NCBI RefSeq assembly: GCF_902859915.1
Contig: NZ_CADIKK010000009.1
Span: 62,001-126,000 of the forward strand
Length of the DNA stretch: 64,000 bases
Source of the DNA: Paraburkholderia ultramafica
GTDB lineage: Bacteria > Pseudomonadota > Gammaproteobacteria > Burkholderiales > Burkholderiaceae
Reading direction: 5' to 3'
Below, piece after piece: positions 25,069-34,647 of this stretch. The position numbers were made by a program, and so were the translations under genes. The first letter of the stretch is position 1. Every line of letters starts with the position of its first letter. The notes under the pieces are model-generated. The model made no database searches. It was not told the DNA's origin and worked only from the letters and a program-made list of their open reading frames with translations.

Positions 25069-27072
25069 TTACGAGAAGATGCCGAGCAACGTCTGGAACA
25101 GGGTCTGCGCGGTCTGGATGACCTTGCTGTTGGCCTGATAGAGCTGCTGATACTGAAGCAGGTTGGCTGCTTCCTCATTGATATTGACGCCGGACACGGA
25201 CTGCTGCGCGCTGGTGATCTGCGTCACGAGCGAGGCCTGCGCGGTGCTCGACGTCTGCACCTGGCTGGCCTGATTGCCGATCTGGTTCACATAGCTCGCA
25301 TACGCGCTCGTCAACGTGGACGTGCCGCCCGACATCACCTGCGCGGTGGTCAGATTCGACAGCAGTTGCGCGTTGCGCCCATCGTTGCTCGCGCCGGTAT
25401 TGGGTCCGATCGAAAACGAGTCGCCGTCCGACGGCGTCCCGCTGATCGTCACCGTCACCCCGTTCATGATGCCGGGGCTGGCCGCGCTGGTCAGGTTGGA
25501 CGGGTTGGTGATCGTCAGCGTCGCGCCCGAGCTGGGCGAATACGGCACGGGGGTCGTGGCCGAGCTGATCGTGACCGAACTCGACGGCGGTCCGGCCACC
25601 GTCACCACCGAACCCACCGGGAAACCGGTCAGGCCGGTGCCGGCGGTATAGGTGATCGTCGACGCCGTGGTCGGTGCGCTATAGCCAGCCGTGACGGTGC
25701 CCTGCGTGATCGCCGCGCTGCCGGTATTCGATGCGGAAGCCGAAGCCAGCACCGGCGCCGCGGCCGCGATCGCCGACGGCGACGTGGTCGTCAGCGCGAA
25801 GCCGTTCAGCGCGCCGCGCGTCGGTTGGACCGAAAACGAATCGCCCGCCTTCATCGTGCCGGCGGTGGTCGAGAATTGCAGGCCACCGATCGGATTGGTG
25901 AGGCTCGTCGCCGACCCCACGATGCTGCCGGTTGAATTGTCGGTCAGCGTGTAGGCGGTGCCGTTGTACGACATCGTGTAGTCGCCGGTGGTCGGCTGCG
26001 TCGCGTCGGCAAACGACACGCTCAGCGACGCATTGCCGGTGTTCTGCGCATTCGCGTACACGGTCGGCGAGCCGACCGTGAACAGCGCGCCACCCGCGGT
26101 GCCGTTCAGCGTGATGCCGAGTTCGTTCTGCGCGTTCACCTGCGCGGCGAAGCTGGTGGCGATGGCGCCGAGTTGCGCTTCGGCCGGGTCGAGCGTCTGC
26201 GAACGGAACTGCAGCAGGCCGCCGAGCGTGCCGCCGGACACGTTGGTGTCGGACAGCGTCTGCGGCGTCGGCGCCGGCTTCGCGCCGGCCTGGCCGAGGT
26301 ACTGGACCGACAGTTCGCTCGTGTCGCCAGCGGACGTCGCCGTGCCGAGATTGAAGCTGTTGCCGGCGGACACGAGCGGCTGGCCGTTGGACATGAACAC
26401 GCTATAGCCGCCGTTGTTCTGCACGACCGACACGCCGATCAGCTGCGACAGGTTCGACACCGCCAGGTCGCGCTGGTCGAGCAACTGGTTCGGCGGCTGG
26501 CCCTGGCTGCTCGCCGCGGTGATCTGCGTGTTCAGCGCGGCGATCTGCTGCGTGTAGGAGTTGATCTGCGTGACCGCGTTGCTCAGCTGCGTGTTGACGC
26601 TCGAGCGCAACTGGTCGTACTGCTCGCCGGCTGCATTGATCTGGTTCGCGAGGGTCTGCGCGTCGCTCATCGCGGTCTGGCGCGTCGAGACGCTGGACGC
26701 GCCGTTGGCGACGTTCTGCAAACCCGTGAAATAACCGGTGATGGCGCTCGCGATCCCCGCGGTCGGACTGCCGACCAGGTTGTTCAGCTGCGTGATCATC
26801 GTGTTGTAGGCGGTGAGCGCGCTACTCGACGATTGTGCGTTGTTCAGCTCGGTCGACAGATACTGGCTGTACTGGCGCTGCACGGTGGTCGTGGACACAC
26901 CCATCGGCAGATAGCCCGAACCGGTGTAGCTGCCGCCGGTTTCCGCGTAGACGGGCGTTTCGATCGAATAGCCGGGCGTCGACGCATTGCTGATGTTCTC
27001 GCCGGTCGTCGTCAAACCCCACTGGGCTGCATTGAGTCCGCTGAGGCCGATAGTTAAAAGAGTGCTGGACAT
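25069..27072 (-). CDS. flgK: flagellar hook-associated protein FlgK (HAP1)
   Basis: A 667-residue axial protein, longer than E. coli FlgK (547). The N-terminus (LLTIGLSGLNAAQWGLTTTG, ENISNASTPGYS) and the C-terminus (SGVNINEEAANLLQYQQLYQ) are typical of rod/hook-family proteins. The central domain is enlarged and holds two copies of a beta-rich module (about 365–417 ending GDSFSVQPTR; about 473–557 ending SGTPSDGDSFSIGP). FlgK forms the first hook-filament junction layer. A sigma-28-like promoter lies about 60 nt upstream; flgL follows in the same unit. Confidence 0.96.
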   Translation of the reverse strand: MSSTLLTIGLSGLNAAQWGLTTTGENISNASTPGYSIETPVYAETGGSYTGSGYLPMGVSTTTVQRQYSQYLSTELNNAQSSSSALTAYNTMITQLNNLVGSPTAGIASAITGYFTGLQNVANGASSVSTRQTAMSDAQTLANQINAAGEQYDQLRSSVNTQLSNAVTQINSYTQQIAALNTQITAASSQGQPPNQLLDQRDLAVSNLSQLIGVSVVQNNGGYSVFMSNGQPLVSAGNSFNLGTATSAGDTSELSVQYLGQAGAKPAPTPQTLSDTNVSGGTLGGLLQFRSQTLDPAEAQLGAIATSFAAQVNAQNELGITLNGTAGGALFTVGSPTVYANAQNTGNASLSVSFADATQPTTGDYTMSYNGTAYTLTDNSTGSIVGSATSLTNPIGGLQFSTTAGTMKAGDSFSVQPTRGALNGFALTTTSPSAIAAAAPVLASASASNTGSAAITQGTVTAGYSAPTTASTITYTAGTGLTGFPVGSVVTVAGPPSSSVTISSATTPVPYSPSSGATLTITNPSNLTSAASPGIMNGVTVTISGTPSDGDSFSIGPNTGASNDGRNAQLLSNLTTAQVMSGGTSTLTSAYASYVNQIGNQASQVQTSSTAQASLVTQITSAQQSVSGVNINEEAANLLQYQQLYQANSKVIQTAQTLFQTLLGIFS

Positions 27073-27129
27073 GCGTCATCCTGAAGGGCGACACCGTAGA
27101 CATGCCGCCACGTTACTTGAACATCCTGT

Positions 27130-27156
27130 TTAACGGCCCGCGACGGAAAAAATTGA
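27130..27156 (-). promoter_or_regulatory. sigma-28-like promoter for flgKL
   Basis: On the minus strand TCAA (27153–27156), 15 nt, then GCCGTTAA (27130–27137). It lies about 58 nt upstream of the flgK ATG. The −10 matches the other sites in this window; the −35 deviates at one base. Confidence 0.55.
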
Positions 27157-27293
27157 GGGTCATTCCGATGCGTGCGCGACGTTTGTTGCAACGTTTGCGA
27201 GGCTGGTCCGGCGCGCGTGTCGTGCGACTCGCGATGCGCTCCGCGCGGGCGTGTTGCTCATGCGGCAAACCCGCGACGAACTGCCGGAAAACA

Positions 27294-27337
27294 AGCGGCA
27301 AATCAGCGGCAAATCAGCGGCAAATCAGCGGCAAGCA
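27294..27337. repeat. 11-bp tandem repeat upstream of flgK
   Basis: Three perfect copies of AGCGGCAAATC (27294–27326) are followed by a partial fourth. They lie in the 310-bp spacer between flgK (start 27072) and the ycgR stop (27383). Apart from the sigma-28 site at 27130–27156, nothing else was recognised in this spacer. Confidence 0.85.
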
Positions 27338-27382
27338 AGCGAGGCTCGGGCAACACCCAGGCTCCGCTCATCCAGCATTCAA

Positions 27383-28156
27383 TCAACGCACCAGCGAACG
27401 GCGCTTCATTTCAAGCTGCGTAATCAAACGCTGCAGCGTGTTTTCAGCACTGCCCGGCAGCGTCAGAAAACGGAAACCCAGTTGATAGCGTTGTGTGCCG
27501 TTTGGCAGCGACGTGGCGCGGTGCGAGACGAGTTGCAGATCGAGCGAAAGCCGGCCGAGCGCGCCGAGCGACAGTTCGCAATCTTCCAGGCGCGTGCCCA
27601 TCGGCAATTCGGCCACGCGTTCGTCCGAGGTGCGCATGCCGACGCCGCCGAGCGACAGATCGTGCACTTCGAAGCGGAACGTATCGCCCGCGGGCAACCG
27701 GCCGGAGCACATGTATGGATCGAGAATCGGCGCATCGACGCGAAAATACTCGCGGCGTTGCACGTAAAACAGCACCTCGGGGAAGTCGGCCTCGAATGCG
27801 GGCAGTCCTTCGAAGCGGGTCTCGCGCGGCGCCGCGGTGCCGAACTCGACGCGCACGCCGTCCGGCGCCGCGTGGAACTTGCAGCGCGGCGCGCCCAGCA
27901 GGCCTTTGTTCTGTTCGGCCAGCGCGCCCCAATCAAAAGTGAAGGTGCGTCCGCGTACGTCGACGTCGAGCAGGCGCGTCACGAACTGGCCGCCCGCATA
28001 TTCGACGGTGAGGAAATCGCCGCGATTGACGAGATTGCGCAACTGAACGCCGATCTCCAGCGTATTGCGACGGCCGAAATCGGGAATGCTTTCGTCTTCC
28101 GGGGCGTGCGGCTGGCCGTGTGCGTCGGTCTGGCCGTTCGACTGGTTCATATCCAT
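27383..28156 (-). CDS. ycgR: flagellar brake protein YcgR (PilZ, c-di-GMP receptor)
   Basis: A YcgR-type protein with an N-terminal YcgR domain (LEIGVQLRNLVNRGDFLTV) and a C-terminal PilZ domain carrying both c-di-GMP signatures, RREYFR (RxxxR) and DLSLGG (D/NxSxxG). With c-di-GMP bound, YcgR slows the motor through the stator/rotor interface. The start is uncertain: ATGs at 28156 and 28174 and a GTG at 28243 are in frame and none has a strong ribosome site. I take 28156 (257 residues) as closest to the family length. A sigma-28-like promoter lies upstream, as for E. coli ycgR. Confidence 0.9.
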   Translation of the reverse strand: MDMNQSNGQTDAHGQPHAPEDESIPDFGRRNTLEIGVQLRNLVNRGDFLTVEYAGGQFVTRLLDVDVRGRTFTFDWGALAEQNKGLLGAPRCKFHAAPDGVRVEFGTAAPRETRFEGLPAFEADFPEVLFYVQRREYFRVDAPILDPYMCSGRLPAGDTFRFEVHDLSLGGVGMRTSDERVAELPMGTRLEDCELSLGALGRLSLDLQLVSHRATSLPNGTQRYQLGFRFLTLPGSAENTLQRLITQLEMKRRSLVR

Positions 28157-28290
28157 GGGCTTGCCGGTATGCATGTTCTTGCGGGCGCGTGCCAGGGCTC
28201 CTGCCGGGGCTTTCACGCGGCCTTGATCGAAGCCGCGGCACACGCATTCAACCGGAAGTTACAACGCTTTCCGGTATCGGGTCTGACTGA

Positions 28291-28317
28291 TTAGCGGCAG
28301 CATCCGGCCAAAATTTA
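28291..28317 (-). promoter_or_regulatory. sigma-28 promoter for ycgR
   Basis: On the minus strand TAAA (28314–28317), 15 nt, GCCGCTAA (28291–28298), one mismatch from the sigma-28 −10 consensus. It sits in the 359-bp spacer between flgJ and ycgR, which otherwise shows no gene. Confidence 0.7.
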
Positions 28318-28515
28318 GGGGCGTGTAATGAAATATTTGCCGCAAACGTTAAAACGCAATCCGTCTTTTCGCGGGCAGACCGGGAGCCCATGGACGGCCG
28401 GCCTCGTCCGTCCCGTCATGCACCTGGCCTCGTCGCATGCAGGGCTTTCAAGCGGGAAAATCAACCTGTATCAAGCCGGTGTCGGCTGGTATTGCACTGC
28501 TGCATCAACGGCAGG

Positions 28516-29514
28516 TCAGCTCATCTTCTGCATGATGGACATCAGCTTTTTCGCGTAATGCGGGTCGGTCGCGTAACCCGCGCGCTGCATGCCGGTGGCA
28601 AAGCCGTTCACGTCGCGCGACGAATTGATCACTTGCGCGTAACGCGGGTTGCCCTTGAGCAGGCTCGCGTAGTCGGTCATCGCTTCCTGATACGAGTCGT
28701 ACGCGCGGAATTTCTCGACGATGCGCTGCGGCTTGCCGTTCACATACTCGGTCGTGACGGTCGAGACGGTCTTGCCGGTCCAGTCCCTGGTCGCCTTGAT
28801 GCCGAACACGTTGTGACTGGTCGAACCGTCCGCCTTCCTGATCTCGCTCTTGCCCCAGCCCGATTCGAGCGCGGCCTGGCCGATGATGAAGCGCGCCGGA
28901 ATGCCGGTCGCAGCGCTCGCGGCCTGCGCGGGCGCGGCCAGCTTGTCGACGAACGCGTCGACCTTCGGCGAGCTGCCGTCGCCGCGCAACGGCGGCGTCA
29001 ACGCGCTATTGGCCGAGTAGCCCTTGCCCAGCGCCAACTGGCCGTTGGCCTGCGCGTTGCCGTAGGCTTTCGCGAGCGCGTTGAGCGCCGCGGTCTGGCC
29101 TTCGTCGCCGCCCATGCCACCATTTGCGCCGCCCAGCGCGTTGGCCATGCCGGCGAGACCGCCCGCGCCATCCGCGCCGCCGCTCACCTGCATGCCCTGA
29201 TTGCGCATCAGTTGCTTGAGCATCGCGTCCGCCACGCCGATGCCCTTCTTCGACAACTGTTGCGACATCTGCTGATCCAGCATCGACGTGAAGGTGGCGC
29301 TGTCGTGCGAATCGAACGGTCCGTCCTGCGGCGTCGCGTCCCGCATGCTCTTGAGCATCATCTGCGTGAAGACGGCGTCGAACTGCTGCGCGGCCATCTT
29401 CATGCCGGCTTGCGGCGAAGCCTTGGCTTGCGCGCTCAGACCGGCGAAACCCTGCACGTCGAGTGCGAACCGCTGGGTCAGGTCATTCGCGGTATTGGTC
29501 GTATCCGAATTCAT
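28516..29514 (-). CDS. flgJ: flagellar rod assembly protein / muramidase FlgJ
   Basis: A 332-residue two-domain protein with ATG after GGAGGACG. The N-terminal rod-cap domain (about 1–110) contains QFDAVFTQMMLKSMRDATPQ. The C-terminal glycoside hydrolase family 73 domain (about 165–332) carries IIGQAALESGWGKSEIR with the catalytic glutamate, HNVFGIKA and AYDSYQEAMTDYASLL. FlgJ caps the growing rod in the periplasm and opens the peptidoglycan. It is the last gene of the flgB–flgJ unit, 12 bp after flgI. Confidence 0.97.
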   Translation of the reverse strand: MNSDTTNTANDLTQRFALDVQGFAGLSAQAKASPQAGMKMAAQQFDAVFTQMMLKSMRDATPQDGPFDSHDSATFTSMLDQQMSQQLSKKGIGVADAMLKQLMRNQGMQVSGGADGAGGLAGMANALGGANGGMGGDEGQTAALNALAKAYGNAQANGQLALGKGYSANSALTPPLRGDGSSPKVDAFVDKLAAPAQAASAATGIPARFIIGQAALESGWGKSEIRKADGSTSHNVFGIKATRDWTGKTVSTVTTEYVNGKPQRIVEKFRAYDSYQEAMTDYASLLKGNPRYAQVINSSRDVNGFATGMQRAGYATDPHYAKKLMSIMQKMS

Positions 29515-29526
29515 CTGGCGTCCTCC

Positions 29527-30744
29527 TTAGATGATTTCCAGGTCGGCGCGCAAAGCGCCCGCCGCCTTCATCGCCTGCAAGATCGACATCAGATCCGCGG
29601 GCGTTGCACCCAGTGCGTTGAGCGCCTTCACCACGTCGGCGAGATTCGCGCCCGCGTTCACCATCTTCAGCGCGCCGTTGTCCTGCTTCATCTGGATCTG
29701 AGACTGCTGCGCGACCACGGTCCGGCCGTTCGAGAACGCGCCCGGCTGGCTCACCACCGGTTGCGTGTTGATCACCACTGACAGATTGCCGTGCGCGACC
29801 GCGCAGTTCTGCAGCGTGACCATCTGGTTCATCACGATCGAGCCGGTGCGCGCGTTCAGGATCACCTTCGCGGCACTTTGCGCCGGCCTGACGTCGAGAT
29901 TCTGCAATTGCGCCATGAAGGCAACCTGCTGCTCCGGATCGCTCGGCGCGCGCAACTGGATCGTGCGGCCGTCGAGCGCCGTGGCTGTGCCGCCGCCAAA
30001 CGCATTGTTGACTGCGGCGACAACACGCTGCGTGGTGTCGTAGTCCATCTCGTTCAGGTCGAGCTGCATGGTGCCCGCTTGCGACACCGAGGTCGGCACC
30101 GCGCGTTCGACGATCGCGCCGCCGGCGATGCGGCCCGCCGCCAGCGTATTAACCTGCACCCTGCTGCCGTTGGCGCTCGCGCCGGCGCCGCCGACCGCCA
30201 GATTGCCCTGGCCGAGCGCGTACACCTGGCCGTCGGCGCCCTTGAGCGGCGTGAGCAGCAGTGTGCCGCCACGCAGGCTCCTCGCATTGCCGAGCGACGA
30301 CACGGTGATGTCGATCTGTTCGCCCGGACGCGCGAACGGCGGCAGCACCGCCGTCACCATCACCGCGGCGACGTTCTTCAACTGGATGTTCGACAGCGAC
30401 GACTGCGAGTTGCTCGATCCCGCCGCCTGGTTGTTGATCGAGATGCCGAGGTTCGCCAGCATGTTGGCGAGCGTCTGCGTGGTGAACGGTGTCTGGGTGG
30501 TCTGGTCGCCCGTGCCGTCGAGGCCGACTACCAGCCCGTAGCCGATCAGCGGGTTGTCGCGCACGCCCTGGATCTGCACGAGGTCTTTCAGTCGTTCGGC
30601 ATGCGCGGGTGTGACGGCCGGCAGCGCCGCGCAAGCGAGCATCACGAGCGCGAGCGCGCGGCCCGCGCGCGGCACGGCGGCCAACGCGGCAACGGCGGCG
30701 GCAACGACGGCGCCAGCTGCGCGGCGAATGGAGACGGTACGCAT
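29527..30744 (-). CDS. flgI: flagellar P-ring protein FlgI
   Basis: A periplasmic P-ring subunit of 405 residues from the ATG at 30744 (MRTVSIRR); two upstream GTG codons are less likely because they precede or overlap the flgH stop. It has an Ala-rich signal peptide (about 1–44, ending AVTPAHA) and the family core [49 protein letters not shown] and [16 protein letters not shown]. It forms the bushing in the peptidoglycan layer. Confidence 0.96.
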   Translation of the reverse strand: MRTVSIRRAAGAVVAAAVAALAAVPRAGRALALVMLACAALPAVTPAHAERLKDLVQIQGVRDNPLIGYGLVVGLDGTGDQTTQTPFTTQTLANMLANLGISINNQAAGSSNSQSSLSNIQLKNVAAVMVTAVLPPFARPGEQIDITVSSLGNARSLRGGTLLLTPLKGADGQVYALGQGNLAVGGAGASANGSRVQVNTLAAGRIAGGAIVERAVPTSVSQAGTMQLDLNEMDYDTTQRVVAAVNNAFGGGTATALDGRTIQLRAPSDPEQQVAFMAQLQNLDVRPAQSAAKVILNARTGSIVMNQMVTLQNCAVAHGNLSVVINTQPVVSQPGAFSNGRTVVAQQSQIQMKQDNGALKMVNAGANLADVVKALNALGATPADLMSILQAMKAAGALRADLEII

Positions 30745-30746
30745 GA

Positions 30747-31445
30747 TCACCACGGCGACACGTTGAGGAAGAAGCGCTGCAGCCAGCCCATGTTCTCGGC
30801 CTCGTTGAGATAGCCCTTCGCGGAGTACTCGATTTTCGCGTCCGCCACCTGGGTCGAATACACGGCGTTCAGGCTGGAAATCGTGTTCGGATTCACCACG
30901 CCGGAAAAGCGCACGAATTCGTTGCCCTGGTTGATCAGCATCTGCTTTTCGCCGCTGACGATCAGGTTGCCGTTCGCCTGCACCCCCGTCACCGTGACGG
31001 TGATCGTGCCGTTGAAGGTGTTCGACGCGTTGGCGCCGCCAGTGCCGGCAAACACGTTCTTGCCGTTCGCGCTCAGGCTGGCTTTGCCGAACAGGCCGGC
31101 GAGAAAGCCCGCGGTCGGCACGGCCAGATTCGTGCTCCCGGAGCGATTGGCATTGGCGCCCGACGACTTGGTCGCGTTGATGTTTTCGGCAATCACGATC
31201 GTCAGGATGTCGCCGACATTGCGCGGCCGCTGATCTTCGAACAGCGGCCGGCCCGCGTAGCCCGGGTTGTAGATCGAGCCCGGCGATTGCGCTTGCGGCG
31301 GAATCGGCGGCATCGCCGTCATCGGCTGCTGCGTGATCGGCTCCCGGGGCACGAGGCCGCAGCCGCCCATGGCCACGAGCAGCGTGAGCTGCACGAGCGC
31401 CTGAGCGGTGCGCGAATGAACCGGAGTGCGAGTGAAGTGCGACAT
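30747..31445 (-). CDS. flgH: flagellar L-ring lipoprotein FlgH
   Basis: A 232-residue outer-membrane lipoprotein. The start at 31445 (MSHFTRTPV) gives a proper type II signal with lipobox VAMGGC; an upstream in-frame ATG would overlap flgG. FlgH motifs: [69 protein letters not shown] and [20 protein letters not shown]. It forms the outer-membrane bushing with the FlgI P-ring. Confidence 0.96.
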   Translation of the reverse strand: MSHFTRTPVHSRTAQALVQLTLLVAMGGCGLVPREPITQQPMTAMPPIPPQAQSPGSIYNPGYAGRPLFEDQRPRNVGDILTIVIAENINATKSSGANANRSGSTNLAVPTAGFLAGLFGKASLSANGKNVFAGTGGANASNTFNGTITVTVTGVQANGNLIVSGEKQMLINQGNEFVRFSGVVNPNTISSLNAVYSTQVADAKIEYSAKGYLNEAENMGWLQRFFLNVSPW

Positions 31446-31474
31446 CCTGATTACCTGCTTTAGTTCGTAGTCCC

Positions 31475-32263
31475 TCAAACCTGCATCTGGCTGAGGGTCT
31501 GCAGCATCTGGTCGGAGGTGGTCACGGCCTTGCTGTTGATTTCGTAGGCGCGCTGCGTCTGGATCATGTTCACCAGTTCCTGCACCACATTGACGTTCGA
31601 TGCTTCCACATAGCCCTGATTCAGCGTGCCGGCGCCGTTCTGGCCCGGCTGCGCGATGTTCGGCGTGCCCGACGAAGACGTTTCCGCGAACAGGTTCTCG
31701 CCCTTCGCGTCCAGACCGGCCGGGTTGATGAAGGTGGCGAGCTGCATCGAGCCGATCTGCTGGCTATTGGTCGAACCGGAGACGGTGACCGACACCACGC
31801 CGTCGCTGCCGATCGTCAGCGACGTCGCGTTGGTCGGGATCGTGATGGCCGGAATCACCTGATAGCCGCTCGACGTCACGAGCTGCCCTTGCGCGTTGGT
31901 CTGGAACGAACCGTCGCGGGTGTAGGCGGTGGTGCCGTCGGTCATCTGCACCTGGAAGAAGCCCTGGCCGTTGATCGCGACGTCCTTCGAGTTGCCGGTC
32001 TGCTGCAGGTTGCCCTGGGTGTACAGACGCTCGGTCGCGACCTGTTGCACACCGGTGCCGAGCTGGATGCCGGACGGCAGTTCCGTTTGCTGTGTCGAGT
32101 TCGCACCCGGCTGACGGATGGTCTGGTACAGCAGATCCTCGAACACCGCGCGCGAGCCTTTGAAGCCATTGGTGCTGACGTTCGCGAGGTTGTTCGAGAT
32201 CACGTCCATCGACGCCTGTTGCGCGTTCATGCCGGTAGCGGCGATGTAGAGCGAGCGATTCAC
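31475..32263 (-). CDS. flgG: flagellar distal rod protein FlgG
   Basis: A 262-residue axial protein with a GTG start after GGAGAAGAA. Signatures: [60 protein letters not shown] and the C-terminal [20 protein letters not shown]. FlgG forms the straight distal rod. It precedes flgH by 29 bp. Confidence 0.97.
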   Translation of the reverse strand: MNRSLYIAATGMNAQQASMDVISNNLANVSTNGFKGSRAVFEDLLYQTIRQPGANSTQQTELPSGIQLGTGVQQVATERLYTQGNLQQTGNSKDVAINGQGFFQVQMTDGTTAYTRDGSFQTNAQGQLVTSSGYQVIPAITIPTNATSLTIGSDGVVSVTVSGSTNSQQIGSMQLATFINPAGLDAKGENLFAETSSSGTPNIAQPGQNGAGTLNQGYVEASNVNVVQELVNMIQTQRAYEINSKAVTTSDQMLQTLSQMQV

Positions 32264-32305
32264 AATTCTTCTCCTAGATGTCGGGGCAAACCCCGCAGCA
32301 ACCCG

Positions 32306-33064
32306 TTAACTAAAGCTGAGCAGCTGGTTGGCGGACTGGTCGTTCTTGTCGGCGTTTTCCAGCAGCTTGGTCTGCATCTGGAACTGCCGCGCGTTGGTGA
32401 TCATCGACACCATCGCGCTGACCGGATTCACGTTGCTGCCTTCCAGCGACGCCGGCGCCAGCGTGACGGCCGGATCGGCGTCGGCGGGGTTGCCGTCGGC
32501 GGTGCGAAACAGGCCGTCGTCGCCGCGCGTCATGGTTTGCGGATCCGGATTCACCAGCTTCAGCTGATCGACCGTCACTACGGCGGTCGGCGGATCGCCC
32601 GGCGTCAACGCGGACACCGTGCCGTCCTTGCCGATGGTGATCTGCGCGCCCGGCGGCACCGACACCGGGCCGCCGTTGCCGAGCACCACCTGATTGGTGG
32701 CGTTCACCAGCTGGCCGTTCTCGTCGATGTGCAGGTTGCCGGCGCGCGTATAAGCCTCGTTGCCGTCGGCGGTTTGCACCGACAGCCAGCCCGCGCCCTG
32801 GATCGCCACGTCGAGCGGGTTGCCCGTCTGCTGGATCGGCCCAGGCGTGTAGTCGGCGCCCGGCGTCGACGACAGCACAAAGGTGCGCGTGGTGTTGTCG
32901 TTGATCGAGCTGCCGTCGCCGAACGACATCGGCACGGCACGGAAAGTCTCGAGCTGCGCGCGAAAGCCGGTGGTCGACGCGTTCGCGAGATTGTTCGCAA
33001 CGATTGCCTGCTGTTCGAGCGCCTGGGCGCTGCCCGACATCGCGGTGTAGATCAGCCGATCCAT
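32306..33064 (-). CDS. flgF: flagellar proximal rod protein FlgF
   Basis: A 252-residue axial rod protein starting MDRLIYTAMSGSAQALEQQA. Conserved pieces are NNLANASTTGFRAQLETFRA, GAGWLSVQTADGNEAYTRAG and NPVSAMVSMITNARQFQMQT. FlgF is a proximal rod subunit that joins flgG. It lies 16 bp after flgE. Confidence 0.96.
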   Translation of the reverse strand: MDRLIYTAMSGSAQALEQQAIVANNLANASTTGFRAQLETFRAVPMSFGDGSSINDNTTRTFVLSSTPGADYTPGPIQQTGNPLDVAIQGAGWLSVQTADGNEAYTRAGNLHIDENGQLVNATNQVVLGNGGPVSVPPGAQITIGKDGTVSALTPGDPPTAVVTVDQLKLVNPDPQTMTRGDDGLFRTADGNPADADPAVTLAPASLEGSNVNPVSAMVSMITNARQFQMQTKLLENADKNDQSANQLLSFS

Positions 33065-33080
33065 GATGGGTCCCGGTCGC

Positions 33081-34604
33081 TTACAGGTTGATCAGGGTCT
33101 GGTCGACGGTCTGCTGTGTCTTGATCGTCTGCGCATTCGCTTGATAGTTGCGTTGCGCGGTGATCAGGTTCACCAGTTCGCTCGTCAGGTCGACGTTCGA
33201 GTTTTCCACCGCGCCGCCTTGCAGCACGCCGTGATTGGTCGAGCCCGGCGTGGAGATCTGCGCGACGCCCGACGCCGAGGTCGCTCCATACTCGTTGTTG
33301 CCGAGATCGACGAGACCGTTCTGGTTCGCGAAGTTCGCCAGCACGATCTGGCCCAGCGCCGAGGTCTGGCCGTTCGAATAGTTACCGGTCAGCGTGCCGT
33401 CGCTTGAGACCGTGAAACCGGTCAGCTGGCCCGCCGCATAGCCGTCGGGCTGCAGGCTGTTCACGCCGTCCTTGCCGCCGTATTGCGTGGTGCCGGTGAT
33501 GTTCAGCGCGATGCTTTGTGGCGTCGACGAACCATCGGTGTTCGGGATCGAGAGATTGAACGTGTCCGGCGTCGTGGTAGCGACGAACGTGGGAGGATTC
33601 GTAAGCGGGAGGACAGCCTGGCTCGTGCCGGTCAGCGTGCCCGACGAATTGAAGTTCGCCTGGCCGACCAGCGTCGCCGTGCCGCTCGAGGTGCCCGCGT
33701 AGACGTCCCACGTGCCGGCCGCCGTCTTCGCGAAGTACATGTTGACCTGCTGCGAGCCGCCGAGCGAGTCGTAGACTGTGGTGCTGGTCGAGTAGTTGTA
33801 CGTCGACGAGCTGTTCTGGTTGAACGCGGTCGGATTGTGCGTGACGGTGTAGGTGTCGCCGGCCGCCGGCGTCCCATTGAACGTAATGGTCTCGCCGTTG
33901 CCGAGCGTGATCGCCGAGCCCGCGGTGTAGGCCGCGGTGCTCGTGGTGGAGTTCCCGGCGCTGTCCGTGACCGTGTAATCCGTGCCGGTGAAGCTGATCG
34001 TGTAGTCGTTGACGTTCGTGCCCGCGGCGGCGTTGGTGATCGTCACGCTGGATTGGACCGGCGTAGCGGCCGTGGAGCTCACCGTCGGCGTGCCCAGCAT
34101 CAGGTCGTCCTGCGCATTCAGGTTCAGACCGGCGGCGATCGTGGTGGTCGGCGACGGCGCGATATTCGCGGTAGGCAGCTGCAGCGGCACGGTCTGCGCG
34201 GTGTTGATCACGCCGCCCTTGCTCGCGGCGTAGCCCATCAGTTGCAGGCCTTGCGCGTTGGTGATGTAACCGTTCTTGTCGAGCTGGAATACGCCGTTGC
34301 GCGAATAGGTCAGCGTGCCGTTGTTCGACATCTGGTAGAAGCCGTTGCCGTTGATCGCAACGTTCAGCGCCTGATTGGTCGTGGTGATCGTGCCTTGCGA
34401 GAATTGCTGCTGCACTTCGGACAGCTTCGTGCCGATACCGACCTGCTGGTTCACCGCGGTCGCGACCGAATTGGCGTACATGTCGGCGAATTCGGCGGTG
34501 CCGCTCTTGAAGGCGACGGTATTGGAGTTGGCGATGTTGTTGCCGATCACGTCGAGATCGCTCGACGACGCCGACAAGCCGCTCAAACCTTGTTGGTAAC
34601 CCAT
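33081..34604 (-). CDS. flgE: flagellar hook protein FlgE
   Basis: A 507-residue hook subunit, longer than E. coli FlgE (402). The N-terminus (QQGLSGLSASSSDLDVIGNN) and C-terminus (NVDLTSELVNLITAQRNYQA) are canonical. The enlarged middle domain contains one copy (about residues 201–257, YTISFTG...FNGTPAAGDTYTVTH) of the module shared with FlgK and FlgL. FlgE polymerises into the hook, whose length is set by FliK. Confidence 0.97.
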   Translation of the reverse strand: MGYQQGLSGLSASSSDLDVIGNNIANSNTVAFKSGTAEFADMYANSVATAVNQQVGIGTKLSEVQQQFSQGTITTTNQALNVAINGNGFYQMSNNGTLTYSRNGVFQLDKNGYITNAQGLQLMGYAASKGGVINTAQTVPLQLPTANIAPSPTTTIAAGLNLNAQDDLMLGTPTVSSTAATPVQSSVTITNAAAGTNVNDYTISFTGTDYTVTDSAGNSTTSTAAYTAGSAITLGNGETITFNGTPAAGDTYTVTHNPTAFNQNSSSTYNYSTSTTVYDSLGGSQQVNMYFAKTAAGTWDVYAGTSSGTATLVGQANFNSSGTLTGTSQAVLPLTNPPTFVATTTPDTFNLSIPNTDGSSTPQSIALNITGTTQYGGKDGVNSLQPDGYAAGQLTGFTVSSDGTLTGNYSNGQTSALGQIVLANFANQNGLVDLGNNEYGATSASGVAQISTPGSTNHGVLQGGAVENSNVDLTSELVNLITAQRNYQANAQTIKTQQTVDQTLINL

Positions 34605-34647
34605 GACGTTCTCCGTATCTGGAAAGTCGTAACTGAATAAATCTGAA

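Noticed and set aside
27294..27337. Tandem repeats considered as a CRISPR array
   Set aside because: The units are 11 bp and directly adjacent with no spacers, and no cas genes are present.
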